Source: Prevotella sp. UBA2809
GTDB taxonomy: Bacteria; Bacteroidota; Bacteroidia; Bacteroidales; Bacteroidaceae
Assembly (NCBI GenBank): GCA_002351725.1
Contig: DEHD01000026.1
Location: 50,043 to 82,392, forward strand
Reading direction: 5' to 3'
Length of the DNA stretch: 32,350 bases
Program-made: the position numbers and the translations under genes
Notes under the pieces: generated by a model
The model's input: the letters and a program-made list of their open reading frames with translations, nothing else
Databases searched by the model: none
What the model was told of the DNA's origin: nothing
Part shown: one piece after another, positions 1-8,093 of the stretch
Layout: each line of letters starts with the position of its first letter
Position numbering within the stretch: position 1 is the first letter of the stretch

Positions 1-1223
1 ATCTTACCTGGCTGCAGACGGCCCTTCGATACAACGTCGCCTGGCTCAAAGTCCATAACGCCAACCTCACTGGCCACAACCATCATCCCACCTTTAGTGA
101 TGGTGTAACGGCTTGGGCGCAGACCATTACGATCCAGCATACCTCCTGCATAGCGACCATCGCTGAACAGCAGCGCTGCAGGTCCGTCCCATGGCTCCAT
201 CAGGATTGAGTGATACTCGTAGAAAGCCTTCAGATCTTCACTGATGGGGTTCTTGTCGTTAAAACTCTCAGGCACAAGGATAGCCATGGCCTGTGGCAAT
301 GAGAGTCCGCTCAGCATCAGGAACTCAAACACGTTGTCCAAGCTGGCCGAATCACTCATTCCTTCCTGCACGATGGGACGCAGGTCCTTGATATCGCCAA
401 GTGCTTCACTGTTCAGCACGCTCTCACGAGCCTTCATCCAACCACGGTTACCACGAATGGTGTTAATTTCACCGTTGTGGGCCAACAGACGGAATGGCTG
501 AGCCAGCTTCCACTTTGGGAATGTGTTAGTAGAGAAGCGCGAGTGTACCAACGCCAGTCCACTTGTAAAGTAATCATTCGACAAATCAGGGAAGTAGCGA
601 CGCAGCTGTCCGCTAGTAAGCATTCCCTTATAGATAATATTCTTGTTCGACAGCGAGCAGATGTAGAAGTCCTCGTTGTCGATACGGTTTTCTATACGCT
701 TGCGTACCTTATATAATATACGCTCAAACACAGGCACATCCTCATCGGCTATGCCTGTTACGAAAATCTGCTTGATGTCTGGCTCAACCTCGCGAGCAGC
801 AGCACCAAGAACCTCAGGATTAGTAGGCACAGCCCTCAGGTGCATCAGCGTCAGACCCTCGCGCTCAATCTCCTCGATCATCACACTCAGAATCTCCTGC
901 TGCGCCTGTGCGTCCTTTGGCAGGAATACCAGACCAGTGCCGTACTTACCCTTTTCAGGTACTGGGATACCCTGCAACAGAATAAACTCATGTGGAATCT
1001 GTACCATAATACCGGCACCATCACCAGTCTTATCGCGAGTCTCAGCTCCACGATGTTCCATGTTTTCCAGCACCTTCAGTGCATTGTCCACCAGATCGTG
1101 ACTCTTTCCGCCGTGGATGTTCACTACCATTCCAACGCCGCAAGCATCATGCTCATAGTCGCTCTGATAGAGTCCTTTTTGGTTTGCTTGAGTTTGCTTT
1201 CTTTTTGTCATATTATCCTTCAT
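1..1223 (-). CDS. gltB: Glutamate synthase large subunit, N-terminal part (partial, cut by window edge)
   Basis: About 407 codons are visible; the 3' end lies beyond base 1. The product would transfer the glutamine amide nitrogen to 2-oxoglutarate, giving two glutamates, with the GltD subunit supplying electrons. The visible part is the class II (Ntn) glutamine amidotransferase domain. The stretch HDACGVGMVVNIHGG contains the nucleophile Cys, which in this family becomes residue 1 after a short propeptide is removed; MEHRGAETRDKTGDGAGI, HSRFSTNTFPKW and LAHNGEINTIRGN are family motifs. The start is the ATG at 1223; an in-frame ATG at 1211 is an alternative, and both lie inside the propeptide. 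A TAccTTTG promoter box lies 30 bases upstream. It is divergent from pyrG. The FMN and Fe-S domains fall outside the window, so intactness cannot be judged. Confidence 0.95.
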   Translation of the reverse strand, partial: MKDNMTKRKQTQANQKGLYQSDYEHDACGVGMVVNIHGGKSHDLVDNALKVLENMEHRGAETRDKTGDGAGIMVQIPHEFILLQGIPVPEKGKYGTGLVFLPKDAQAQQEILSVMIEEIEREGLTLMHLRAVPTNPEVLGAAAREVEPDIKQIFVTGIADEDVPVFERILYKVRKRIENRIDNEDFYICSLSNKNIIYKGMLTSGQLRRYFPDLSNDYFTSGLALVHSRFSTNTFPKWKLAQPFRLLAHNGEINTIRGNRGWMKARESVLNSEALGDIKDLRPIVQEGMSDSASLDNVFEFLMLSGLSLPQAMAILVPESFNDKNPISEDLKAFYEYHSILMEPWDGPAALLFSDGRYAGGMLDRNGLRPSRYTITKGGMMVVASEVGVMDFEPGDVVSKGRLQPGK

Positions 1224-1252
1224 TAATCTTACTATTTGTCAGATTTTGGATG

Positions 1253-1279
1253 CAAAGGTATGACATTTTGATAGCAAAA
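1253..1279 (-). promoter_or_regulatory. gltB promoter with operator-like word
   Basis: On the minus strand a TACCTTTG -7 box (1253-1260) is preceded, 3 bases upstream, by TTTTGCTATCAAAATG (1264-1279), whose core TTTTG-N4-CAAAA is an inverted repeat. The same 16 bases sit at the same distance from the -7 box of glnK. There is no clear TTG -33 element here, which would fit a promoter needing an activator. The promoter call is strong; the operator role is inferred. Confidence 0.7.
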
Positions 1280-1320
1280 TACACTTAATAGATAACGTTT
1301 TAATCTACTTTTTGTCATAT

Positions 1321-1364
1321 ACTTACAATTTGTAACACAATTATAGCTTTTTGCTTACAATCTG
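1321..1364 (+). promoter_or_regulatory. Additional operator-like repeats between gltB and pyrG
   Basis: This holds a 13-bp palindrome TTACAATTTGTAA (1323-1335) and the word TTTTGCTTACAATCTG (1349-1364). The second matches 15 of 16 bases of a word at 6237-6252 upstream of glnK and resembles the promoter-proximal word TTTTGCTATCAAAATG at 12 or so of 16 positions. It lies in the 270-bp divergent spacer, so it could act on either gene. Confidence 0.4.
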
Positions 1365-1438
1365 CAATCCATAATGGTTCAATTGCTACCAAATAATCAT
1401 TCTGATTTAAAATCTATATTGAAACAAAGCCCGAATTC

Positions 1439-1469
1439 TTTCAAACATTATAAATAATGATTACCTTTG
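1439..1469 (+). promoter_or_regulatory. pyrG promoter
   Basis: A TACCTTTG -7 box at 1462-1469 lies 19 bases after a TTTC that can serve as a weak -33 element (1439-1442). Transcription would begin near 1475, giving a leader of about 20 nt. This excludes the in-frame TTG at 1467 as the start of pyrG. Confidence 0.65.
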
Positions 1470-1493
1470 CAGTCCATAAAATGGATTGATTTT

Positions 1494-3092
1494 ATGGAAA
1501 GAAAGTACATTTTCGTAACGGGCGGTGTTGTTTCCTCACTTGGTAAAGGAATCATCTCTGCCAGCATCGGTAAATTGCTGCAAGCACGCGGCTACAAAGT
1601 AACTATACAGAAATTTGACCCCTACATTAACATCGACCCAGGAACCCTGAACCCCTACGAGCATGGCGAGTGCTATGTAACAGAGGACGGTTTTGAGACA
1701 GACCTGGATTTGGGTCACTACGAGCGTTTTACAGGCATACACACAACACGAAACAACAGTATAACAACCGGTCGCATCTATAAGACGGTGATAGATCGCG
1801 AACGCCACGGCGACTACCTGGGTAAGACTATCCAGGTGGTGCCACACATCACCGACGAGATTAAGCGCCGCATGCTTCGTGAAGACGAGAAAGACGAGCA
1901 GTTGGACTTTGTAATCACAGAGGTAGGCGGAACCATTGGCGACATCGAGAGTGCTCCATTCATGGAGGCCATCCGACAGTTACGCTGGCAGTTAGGTAGA
2001 AACGCAGTATGCGTTCACCTAACCTATGTGCCCTATCTGAAGGCAGCTGATGAGCTTAAGACCAAACCCACACAGCACAGCGTAAAGGAACTGCAGGGAA
2101 TGGGAATACAGCCAGACATACTTGTGCTGCGCACAGAGCGCCATCTGGACGACGGCATGAGAATGAAGGTGGCTTCGTTCTGTAATGTTGACCTGGAGTG
2201 CGTGGTGCAGAGTGAGGACATGCCAAGCATCTACGAAGTGCCAGTAAGCATGCAACACCAAGGACTCGACGCAGCCATTATGCGTAAGATTGGTATTCCC
2301 GTAGGCGAGACACCTGCCATGAAGGGATGGCATGACTTCCTGAACAAGCAGCGTAACGCTACACGCGAGATTCACATCGGACTGGTTGGCAAGTACGACC
2401 TGCAGGATGCTTACAAGAGCATACGCGAGAGCCTGAACCTAGCAGGTATCTACAACGACGTGAAAGCCAAGCTGCACTTTGTGAACAGCGAGGAGATCAC
2501 TAAACAGAACGTGGCTGAGAAGCTGGGCGGACTACAGGGCATAGTGGTTTGTCCAGGCTTTGGTCAGCGTGGTATCGAGGGTAAGATTATTGCTGCCGAA
2601 TATACACGCAACAACGACATCCCCACATTCGGTATCTGCTTAGGTATGCAGATGATGGTTATTGAGTTTGCACGCAACGTATTAGGATATAAGGACGCCA
2701 ATAGCAGTGAGATGGACGATAAGACTCCACACAACGTTATAGACATGATGGAGGAGCAGAAGAGCATCACCGAGATGGGCGGAACCATGCGACTTGGTGC
2801 TTACGAGTGCGAACTGCAGAAAGGCAGCAGAGTATATGAGGCTTACGGCAAAGAGATTCTCATCAAGGAGCGTCATCGCCATCGCTATGAGTTCAACAAC
2901 AAGTACCAGGAGGAGTTCGAGAATAACGGCATGAAGTGTGTAGGTATCAACCCTGCAGCCAACCTGGTAGAGATAGTTGAGATCCCTGAGAAGAAATGGT
3001 ATATCGGCACTCAGTTCCATCCTGAGTATTCGTCGACTGTGCTCAATCCACATCCACTTTTTATGAGCTTTGTGAAGGCTTGCGCTAAATAA
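1494..3092 (+). CDS. pyrG: CTP synthase
   Basis: This enzyme aminates UTP to CTP using glutamine and ATP, the last step of de novo cytidine nucleotide synthesis, in the cytoplasm. From the ATG at 1494 it is 532 residues, normal for the family. The N-terminal synthetase domain opens with YIFVTGGVVSSLGKG (ATP loop), and the C-terminal glutaminase domain has the nucleophile Cys near residue 382 in GICLGMQ and the His/Glu pair in GTQFHPEYSS. The frame stays open upstream to a TTG at 1467, but the -7 box overlaps that codon, so 1494 is chosen. purF starts 17 bases after the stop, so the two nucleotide genes are probably co-transcribed. No defects are seen. Confidence 0.97.
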   Translation: MERKYIFVTGGVVSSLGKGIISASIGKLLQARGYKVTIQKFDPYINIDPGTLNPYEHGECYVTEDGFETDLDLGHYERFTGIHTTRNNSITTGRIYKTVIDRERHGDYLGKTIQVVPHITDEIKRRMLREDEKDEQLDFVITEVGGTIGDIESAPFMEAIRQLRWQLGRNAVCVHLTYVPYLKAADELKTKPTQHSVKELQGMGIQPDILVLRTERHLDDGMRMKVASFCNVDLECVVQSEDMPSIYEVPVSMQHQGLDAAIMRKIGIPVGETPAMKGWHDFLNKQRNATREIHIGLVGKYDLQDAYKSIRESLNLAGIYNDVKAKLHFVNSEEITKQNVAEKLGGLQGIVVCPGFGQRGIEGKIIAAEYTRNNDIPTFGICLGMQMMVIEFARNVLGYKDANSSEMDDKTPHNVIDMMEEQKSITEMGGTMRLGAYECELQKGSRVYEAYGKEILIKERHRHRYEFNNKYQEEFENNGMKCVGINPAANLVEIVEIPEKKWYIGTQFHPEYSSTVLNPHPLFMSFVKACAK

Positions 3093-3109
3093 TAAACAAT
3101 TGATAATTA

Positions 3110-4858
3110 ATGGAACAACTGAAGCATGAATGCGGCGTGGCAATGATAAGATTGCTGAAGCCACTTGACTACTTCGAGAAGAAATACGGCACTTGGGCCT
3201 ATGGTTTCAACAAGCTCTATCTGATGATGGAGAAACAGCACAACCGCGGACAGGAGGGTGCTGGACTTGCCACAGTGTGCATGAACAAGGAACCTGGAAC
3301 TGAATATATGTTCCGCGAGAAGGCTGAAGGCAAGGATGCCATAACAGAGATTTTCTCTAGAGTAACACAGGAGATGGCAGGCGAACTCTACATGGGACAC
3401 CTGCGCTACTCTACCACTGGCAAGAGCGGACTAACATTTGTTCACCCGTTCCTGCGCAGAAATAACTGGCGAGCAAAGAACCTGTGTCTGTGCGGAAACT
3501 TCAACATGACCAATATTAACGAAGTATTTGATTTCCTCACAGCGCAGGGTCAATCGCCTCGTATCTATGGCGACTCGTACATCACACTGGAACTGATGGG
3601 ACACCGCTTGGACCGCGAGGTGGAGCGACTGTTTGTAGAAGCCAAGGAAAAAGGACTTAAAGGCACAGACATCACCAACTATATAGATAATAATGTAGAG
3701 ATGGCCAACGTGCTTAAGACCACCATGATTCACTACGACGGCGGTTACGTAATGTGCGGACTGACCGGCTCTGGCGAGATGTTTGCTGTACGCGACCCTT
3801 GGGGAATACGTCCAGCCTTCTTCTATCGCGACGAAGAGCTGATAGCACTGGCCAGTGAGCGCCCTGTGCTGCAGACCACATTTGACGTTGACCGCGAAAA
3901 GGTGTTTGAACTGATGCCTGGTCAGGCCCTGATAGTACACAAGAACGGCGAGAGCCGATTGGAGCAGATTATGCCAGCCAAGGAGCTAAGCGCCTGCTCG
4001 TTCGAACGTATCTACTTTAGTCGTGGTTCTGACTGTGACATATACCAGGAGCGTAAGCGTTTGGGAGAACAGCTCACACCTGCCATCATGAAAGCCATCG
4101 ATGGCGATGTAGATAATACAGTGTTCTCATATATCCCTAATACAGCCGAGGTAGCCTATTACGGAATGACAGACGGCGTGCGAAAATTGCATGGCGACGT
4201 GAGAACAGAAAAGGTAGTGTGGAAGGATATCAAACTGCGTACCTTTATCTCAACTAACACAGAGCGCAACGATCTAGCCGCTCATGTATATGACATAAGC
4301 TACGGATCGCTGACACCAAACGTAGACAACCTTGTGGTTATCGACGACTCCATTGTTAGAGGCACCACACTGAAAGAGAGTATCTTTAAGATTCTGGATC
4401 GTCTGCACCCCAAGAAGATTGTGATGGTATCAAGTTCGCCGCAGATACGCTACCCTGACTATTATGGTATCGACATGGCCCGTCTGGAGGAGTTCTGCGC
4501 CTTCCGCGCTACGATGGCATTGATAGAGGAACGCGGCATGTGGCAATTGGTTAACGACACCTATATGGCTTGCAAGCGCGAGCTGCAAAAGCCAAAGGAG
4601 GAGATACATAACTGTGTACGTGCAGTATATGCCCCATTCACTGTTGAAGAGATTAATAATAAGATAGTAGAAATGTTACGTCCTGCTAACATGCAGGCAC
4701 CAATAGAGCTCGTATTCCAGAGCATCGAAGGCCTCCACGAGGCCTGCCCCAACCATCCAGGTGACTGGTACTTTACTGGCCATTATCCAACTCCAGGCGG
4801 TAACCGCTTGGTGAATCAGGCCTTCATTAACTATGTTGACAATGTGGCAAAGAAGTAG
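3110..4858 (+). CDS. purF: Amidophosphoribosyltransferase (long Bacteroidetes-type PurF)
   Basis: The expected reaction is glutamine plus PRPP to 5-phosphoribosylamine, the committed step of purine synthesis. The N-terminal Ntn glutaminase has its nucleophile at Cys8 (KHECGVAMI), then KQHNRGQEGAG and GHLRYSTTG; a seven-residue propeptide would be removed. The C-terminal phosphoribosyltransferase half has CSFERIYFSR, the PRPP loop VVIDDSIVRGTT (about residues 409-420) and SSSPQIRYPDYYGIDM. At 582 residues it is longer than a typical PurF (about 470-505), with an insertion between the Cys and HNRGQEGAG and a C-terminal extension. It may be the second, divergent PurF paralogue of Bacteroidetes rather than the housekeeping enzyme. 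It follows pyrG by 17 bases. Confidence 0.85.
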   Translation: MEQLKHECGVAMIRLLKPLDYFEKKYGTWAYGFNKLYLMMEKQHNRGQEGAGLATVCMNKEPGTEYMFREKAEGKDAITEIFSRVTQEMAGELYMGHLRYSTTGKSGLTFVHPFLRRNNWRAKNLCLCGNFNMTNINEVFDFLTAQGQSPRIYGDSYITLELMGHRLDREVERLFVEAKEKGLKGTDITNYIDNNVEMANVLKTTMIHYDGGYVMCGLTGSGEMFAVRDPWGIRPAFFYRDEELIALASERPVLQTTFDVDREKVFELMPGQALIVHKNGESRLEQIMPAKELSACSFERIYFSRGSDCDIYQERKRLGEQLTPAIMKAIDGDVDNTVFSYIPNTAEVAYYGMTDGVRKLHGDVRTEKVVWKDIKLRTFISTNTERNDLAAHVYDISYGSLTPNVDNLVVIDDSIVRGTTLKESIFKILDRLHPKKIVMVSSSPQIRYPDYYGIDMARLEEFCAFRATMALIEERGMWQLVNDTYMACKRELQKPKEEIHNCVRAVYAPFTVEEINNKIVEMLRPANMQAPIELVFQSIEGLHEACPNHPGDWYFTGHYPTPGGNRLVNQAFINYVDNVAKK

Positions 4859-4866
4859 CACATTTG

Positions 4867-6099
4867 CTACTTCTTTAGCCAGTTTTCTATTCTTTGCAGT
4901 GCCTCGTCAGTCTGTTCGTGACTGCCAAAGGCTGTAAATCGTACATATCCCTCGCCAGAAGGACCAAATCCTACACCTGGCGTGCAGACTACATGTGCAC
5001 CATAAAGCATCTCCTCGAAGAACTTCCATGAGCTTGATGTCTCAGGCGTCTTAGCCCAGATATATGGCGCATTCTCGCCGCCATAGCACTCAAAGCCCAG
5101 GCCTCGCAGTGTGTTAAGCATCTTCTTGGCATTCTGCATGTAGTAGTCGATAGTTTCCTTGATCTGTTGCTTGCCCTCAGGCGTATAGATTGCCTCTGCT
5201 GCACGCTGTGATATGTAACTTGTGCCATTGAACTTGGTGCACTGGCGACGGTTCCACAACGGATTAAGAGGTATGCGCTCGCCCGTGAGAGTGGCGGCTG
5301 TAACCTCCTTTGGCACGATGGTATAACCACAACGTACACCTGTGAATCCAGCTGTCTTAGAATAAGAATGGAACTCGATGGCACATTTGCGGGCACCACG
5401 AATCTCATATATGCTATGTGGAATCTTATCGTCCTGAATATATGCCTGATAAGCTGCATCGTAGAAGATAAGAGTATCGTTCTTCAGTGCGTAGTTAACC
5501 CATTTGCGCAACTCCTCTTTCGAGATGACAGTTCCTGTTGGGTTGTTAGGGTAGCACAGATAGATAACGTCAACTCTACGATCTGGCAACTGAGGCACAA
5601 AACCGTTCTCGGCATTACATGGCATATAAACGACATTAGACCAACGGCCATTCTCCTGAACACCTGCACGACCAATCATCACGTTAGAGTCGATGTAAAC
5701 CGGATAGATAGGATCGGTAACACCTATTGAGTTATCCCAACGTACCAACTCCTGTATATTACCAGTATCACTTTTTGCACCATCGTTGATAAACACCTCA
5801 TCGCGATCCAGATGGATACCGCGAGGCAGGAAATCATTTTTCAAGATAGCATCACGCAGAAAATCGTAGCCTTGCTCTGGACCATATCCCCTAAAGCCCT
5901 GACGTGTAGCCATCTCGTCGGCAGCCTTATGAATGGCTTCGATAACGGCTGGAGCCAAAGGCTGTGTGACATCTCCGATGCCCAGCGAAATAACATCAAC
6001 TTTAGGGTGGGTGGCTTTAAAGGCGTTTACCTTTTTGGCAATGTCAGCGAACAGGTAGTTGTTCGGCAGTTTCAAGAAGTGGTCGTTTACTAATGCCAT
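4867..6099 (-). CDS. dapL: LL-diaminopimelate aminotransferase
   Basis: This PLP enzyme converts tetrahydrodipicolinate and glutamate directly to LL-diaminopimelate, a short route to lysine and peptidoglycan precursors. The protein is 410 residues, the usual DapL length. Family features include NYLFADIAKKVNAF near the N-terminus, LCYPNNPTGTV, the PLP-binding Lys248 in FHSYSKTAGFTG, and the C-terminal motif PGVGFGPSGEGYVRFTAFG. The frame is open upstream to 6156, but the -7 box of the promoter lies at 6143-6150, so the ATG at 6099 is the supported start. It is convergent with purF (8 bases between stops) and divergent from glnK. It draws on glutamate, which fits the nitrogen cluster around it. 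Confidence 0.95.
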   Translation of the reverse strand: MALVNDHFLKLPNNYLFADIAKKVNAFKATHPKVDVISLGIGDVTQPLAPAVIEAIHKAADEMATRQGFRGYGPEQGYDFLRDAILKNDFLPRGIHLDRDEVFINDGAKSDTGNIQELVRWDNSIGVTDPIYPVYIDSNVMIGRAGVQENGRWSNVVYMPCNAENGFVPQLPDRRVDVIYLCYPNNPTGTVISKEELRKWVNYALKNDTLIFYDAAYQAYIQDDKIPHSIYEIRGARKCAIEFHSYSKTAGFTGVRCGYTIVPKEVTAATLTGERIPLNPLWNRRQCTKFNGTSYISQRAAEAIYTPEGKQQIKETIDYYMQNAKKMLNTLRGLGFECYGGENAPYIWAKTPETSSSWKFFEEMLYGAHVVCTPGVGFGPSGEGYVRFTAFGSHEQTDEALQRIENWLKK

Positions 6100-6142
6100 A
6101 ATGTAATGATCAATGTTTGCGTTTATAATTTTTTTTCGGATG

Positions 6143-6161
6143 CAAAGGTAGCACATTTTGG
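6143..6161 (-). promoter_or_regulatory. dapL promoter
   Basis: The minus strand carries TACCTTTG (6143-6150) with CAAAATG three bases upstream (6154-6160). CAAAATG at exactly this distance is the right half of the operator-like word at the gltB and glnK promoters; the left half TTTTG is missing here. Confidence 0.6.
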
Positions 6162-6236
6162 ATAAATATTAAAGAAATACTTAGCATAATCACCTTCATT
6201 TTGGCAAAAAGTAACAATTTATAAGTATTTTAAGTA

Positions 6237-6252
6237 TTTTGCTTACAATTTG
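6237..6252 (+). promoter_or_regulatory. Distal operator-like word upstream of glnK
   Basis: TTTTGCTTACAATTTG matches 15 of 16 bases of the word at 1349-1364 in the gltB-pyrG spacer and lies about 80 bases upstream of the promoter-proximal operator of glnK. The rest of the 327-bp dapL-glnK spacer is AT-rich and holds no gene that I can see. Confidence 0.4.
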
Positions 6253-6327
6253 AAAGAAAATCATAAACAGAGATAACAAAAGGATAACTTGACAAAACAA
6301 AAAATAACAAAATGTGTGCGATAACAC

Positions 6328-6357
6328 TTGTTTTGCTATCAAAATGCATTAACTTTG
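6328..6357 (+). promoter_or_regulatory. glnK operon promoter with operator-like word
   Basis: TTG (6328-6330), 19 bases, then TAACTTTG (6350-6357) make a good Bacteroidetes promoter. The spacer is filled by TTTTGCTATCAAAATG (6331-6346), identical in sequence and in distance from the -7 box to the one at gltB. Binding in the -33/-7 spacer most simply suggests repression or spacer-distorting activation. Transcription should begin near 6364, leaving a leader of about 60 nt. Confidence 0.75.
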
Positions 6358-6426
6358 CACCCAAGAAATGACAAAGTGTCATAAATTTCGTGATTTATAT
6401 ATTAATTAGACAAAAGTTTGAAAGGT

Positions 6427-6774
6427 ATGAAAAAGATTGAAGCGATTATCCGTAAGACTAAGTTCGAGGAGGTGAAAGCTGCATTGCTATCATCCGACAT
6501 CGACTGGTTTGAGTACCACGACGTTCACGGAATCGGCCAGAGCCGTCAGGAGCGAATCTATCGTGGTGTACAGTACAGTACCGACGTGATCGAGCGTGTC
6601 GCAATCACCATCGTGTGCCGCGACATGTTCCTCGATCCAACTGTAAAAGTGATTCTAAAAGTAGCCCACACTGGCGAAATTGGTGATGGTCGTATCTTCG
6701 TTAGCGATGTAATCGACACATGGTCAATACGTACAGGTGAGAATGGTGACACTGTTTTGAGAGACAAGAAGTAA
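6427..6774 (+). CDS. glnK: P-II family nitrogen regulatory protein
   Basis: PII proteins bind 2-oxoglutarate and ATP/ADP and, in the GlnK role, plug the AmtB channel when ammonium is plentiful. The ORF gives 115 residues, near the usual 112. MKKIEAIIRKTKFEEVKAAL is the N-terminal strand and helix; IYRGVQYSTD is the T-loop, with Tyr50 aligned to the site uridylylated in enteric PII; GEIGDGRIFVSDV is the conserved nucleotide-binding stretch. ATG at 6427 is preferred over the in-frame TTG at 6418. It heads the operon glnK-amtB-barrel-asnB, with amtB 24 bases downstream; this pairing is the classical one. No adenylyl/uridylyltransferase gene is in the window. Confidence 0.95.
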   Translation: MKKIEAIIRKTKFEEVKAALLSSDIDWFEYHDVHGIGQSRQERIYRGVQYSTDVIERVAITIVCRDMFLDPTVKVILKVAHTGEIGDGRIFVSDVIDTWSIRTGENGDTVLRDKK

Positions 6775-6798
6775 GGATAAATTAAAGGTAAAAAGATT

Positions 6799-8055
6799 AT
6801 GAACGAAATAGGAATTTCACTCGATACCGTATGGATGCTATTGGCAGCTATGTTGGTTTTCTGGATGCAGCCTGGTTTTGCCCTCTGTGAGGCTGGTTTT
6901 ACCCGTAGTAAGAACACGGCTAACATCCTGATGAAGAACTTTGTCGACTTTATGTTCGGTTCACTGTTGTTCTTCTTCCTGGGCTTCGGCTTTATGTTTG
7001 GCGGCGACGTGCTTGGTGGTTTCATCGGTATGCCTAACTGGGGCGACCTGAGTTTCTACGAGAGCGATCTGCCAGTTGAAGGTTTCTTGATTTTCGAGAC
7101 CGTATTCTGTGCTACTTCTGCTACTATCGTTAGTGGTGCTATGGCTGAGCGCACAAAGTTCTCTATGTATCTGGTTTACAGTGCAGTTATCTCGCTGATT
7201 ATCTACCCTGTCGAGGGTCACTGGACCTGGGGTGGCGGTTGGCTCTGCAACGATGCTGCTGATGGATTTATGATGAGCACCTTCGGTGATGTTTTCCATG
7301 ATTTTGCAGGTTCAGCTATCGTACACAGCGTAGGTGGTGTGCTGGCTTTGGTTGGTGCTATCGCACTTGGTCCCCGTGTAGGTAAATATGGTGAGGACGG
7401 TAAGAGTCGCGCTATTCCTGGTCACAACCTGGCTATGGCTTCTCTGGGCGTATTTATCCTCTGGCTAGGATGGTTCGGATTCAACCCTGGTTCTCAGTTG
7501 GCTGCTAGCGGCGAGGTTAACCGTATCGCTATCTCACACGTATTCCTGACCACTAACCTGGCTGCTGTTGCTGGCGGAACTGCTACTATGTTCCTTACCT
7601 ATATTAAATATGGCAAGCCATCGCTCTCACTTACTCTGAACGGTGTTCTGGCTGGTCTTGTAGGTATCACAGCTGGTTGCGACCTCGTATCACCACTCGG
7701 TGCTGTTATCATTGGTTTTGTATGTGGTATCGTACTGGTTTACGCCATCGAGTTTATCGATCACATGCTGCACATCGACGACCCTGTAGGTGCTTCTTCT
7801 GTACACGGTGTATGTGGTATTCTTGGTACGCTGATGACAGGTCTGCTTTCTACATCAAACGGTGCATTCTATGGTCACGGCTGGGGATTCTTCGGTGCTG
7901 AGTGTTTTGGAGTACTGGTCATCGACCTCTGGGCAGCTGCATGTGGTGTAGTTCTGTTCTTTGGAATCAAGAAACTTCATGGCCTGCGTGTTGACAAGCG
8001 AATTGAGGAAGAAGGTCTTGACGTATACGAGCACGGAGAGATGTGCTATAACTAA
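6799..8055 (+). CDS. amtB: Ammonium transporter
   Basis: This inner-membrane trimeric channel is for ammonium uptake. It has 418 residues with about 11 hydrophobic segments and no cleavable signal peptide. It begins with the Amt signature FWMQPGFALCEAGFTRSKN, followed by NFVDF. The twin pore histidines are visible: His176 in FAGSAIVHSVGG and His336 in SSVHGVCGILG, the first preceded by the conserved DFAG. The gene lies 24 bases after glnK and 38 bases before the outer-membrane barrel gene. It should be induced together with them under low ammonium if the shared operator is functional. Confidence 0.97.
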   Translation: MNEIGISLDTVWMLLAAMLVFWMQPGFALCEAGFTRSKNTANILMKNFVDFMFGSLLFFFLGFGFMFGGDVLGGFIGMPNWGDLSFYESDLPVEGFLIFETVFCATSATIVSGAMAERTKFSMYLVYSAVISLIIYPVEGHWTWGGGWLCNDAADGFMMSTFGDVFHDFAGSAIVHSVGGVLALVGAIALGPRVGKYGEDGKSRAIPGHNLAMASLGVFILWLGWFGFNPGSQLAASGEVNRIAISHVFLTTNLAAVAGGTATMFLTYIKYGKPSLSLTLNGVLAGLVGITAGCDLVSPLGAVIIGFVCGIVLVYAIEFIDHMLHIDDPVGASSVHGVCGILGTLMTGLLSTSNGAFYGHGWGFFGAECFGVLVIDLWAAACGVVLFFGIKKLHGLRVDKRIEEEGLDVYEHGEMCYN

Positions 8056-8093
8056 TTAAGAAATAAGAGTTGAGAATTTAAAGAGAGAGAATT

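Noticed and set aside
244..1288. Overlapping plus-strand open frames of 60-140 codons in the first 1.3 kb
   Set aside because: They are antisense to gltB, show no domain and have low-quality composition; the minus-strand glutamate synthase explains the region.
1467..1493. Upstream TTG start extending pyrG by nine codons
   Set aside because: It lies in the -7 box, upstream of the expected transcription start; the family begins at MERKYIFVTGG.
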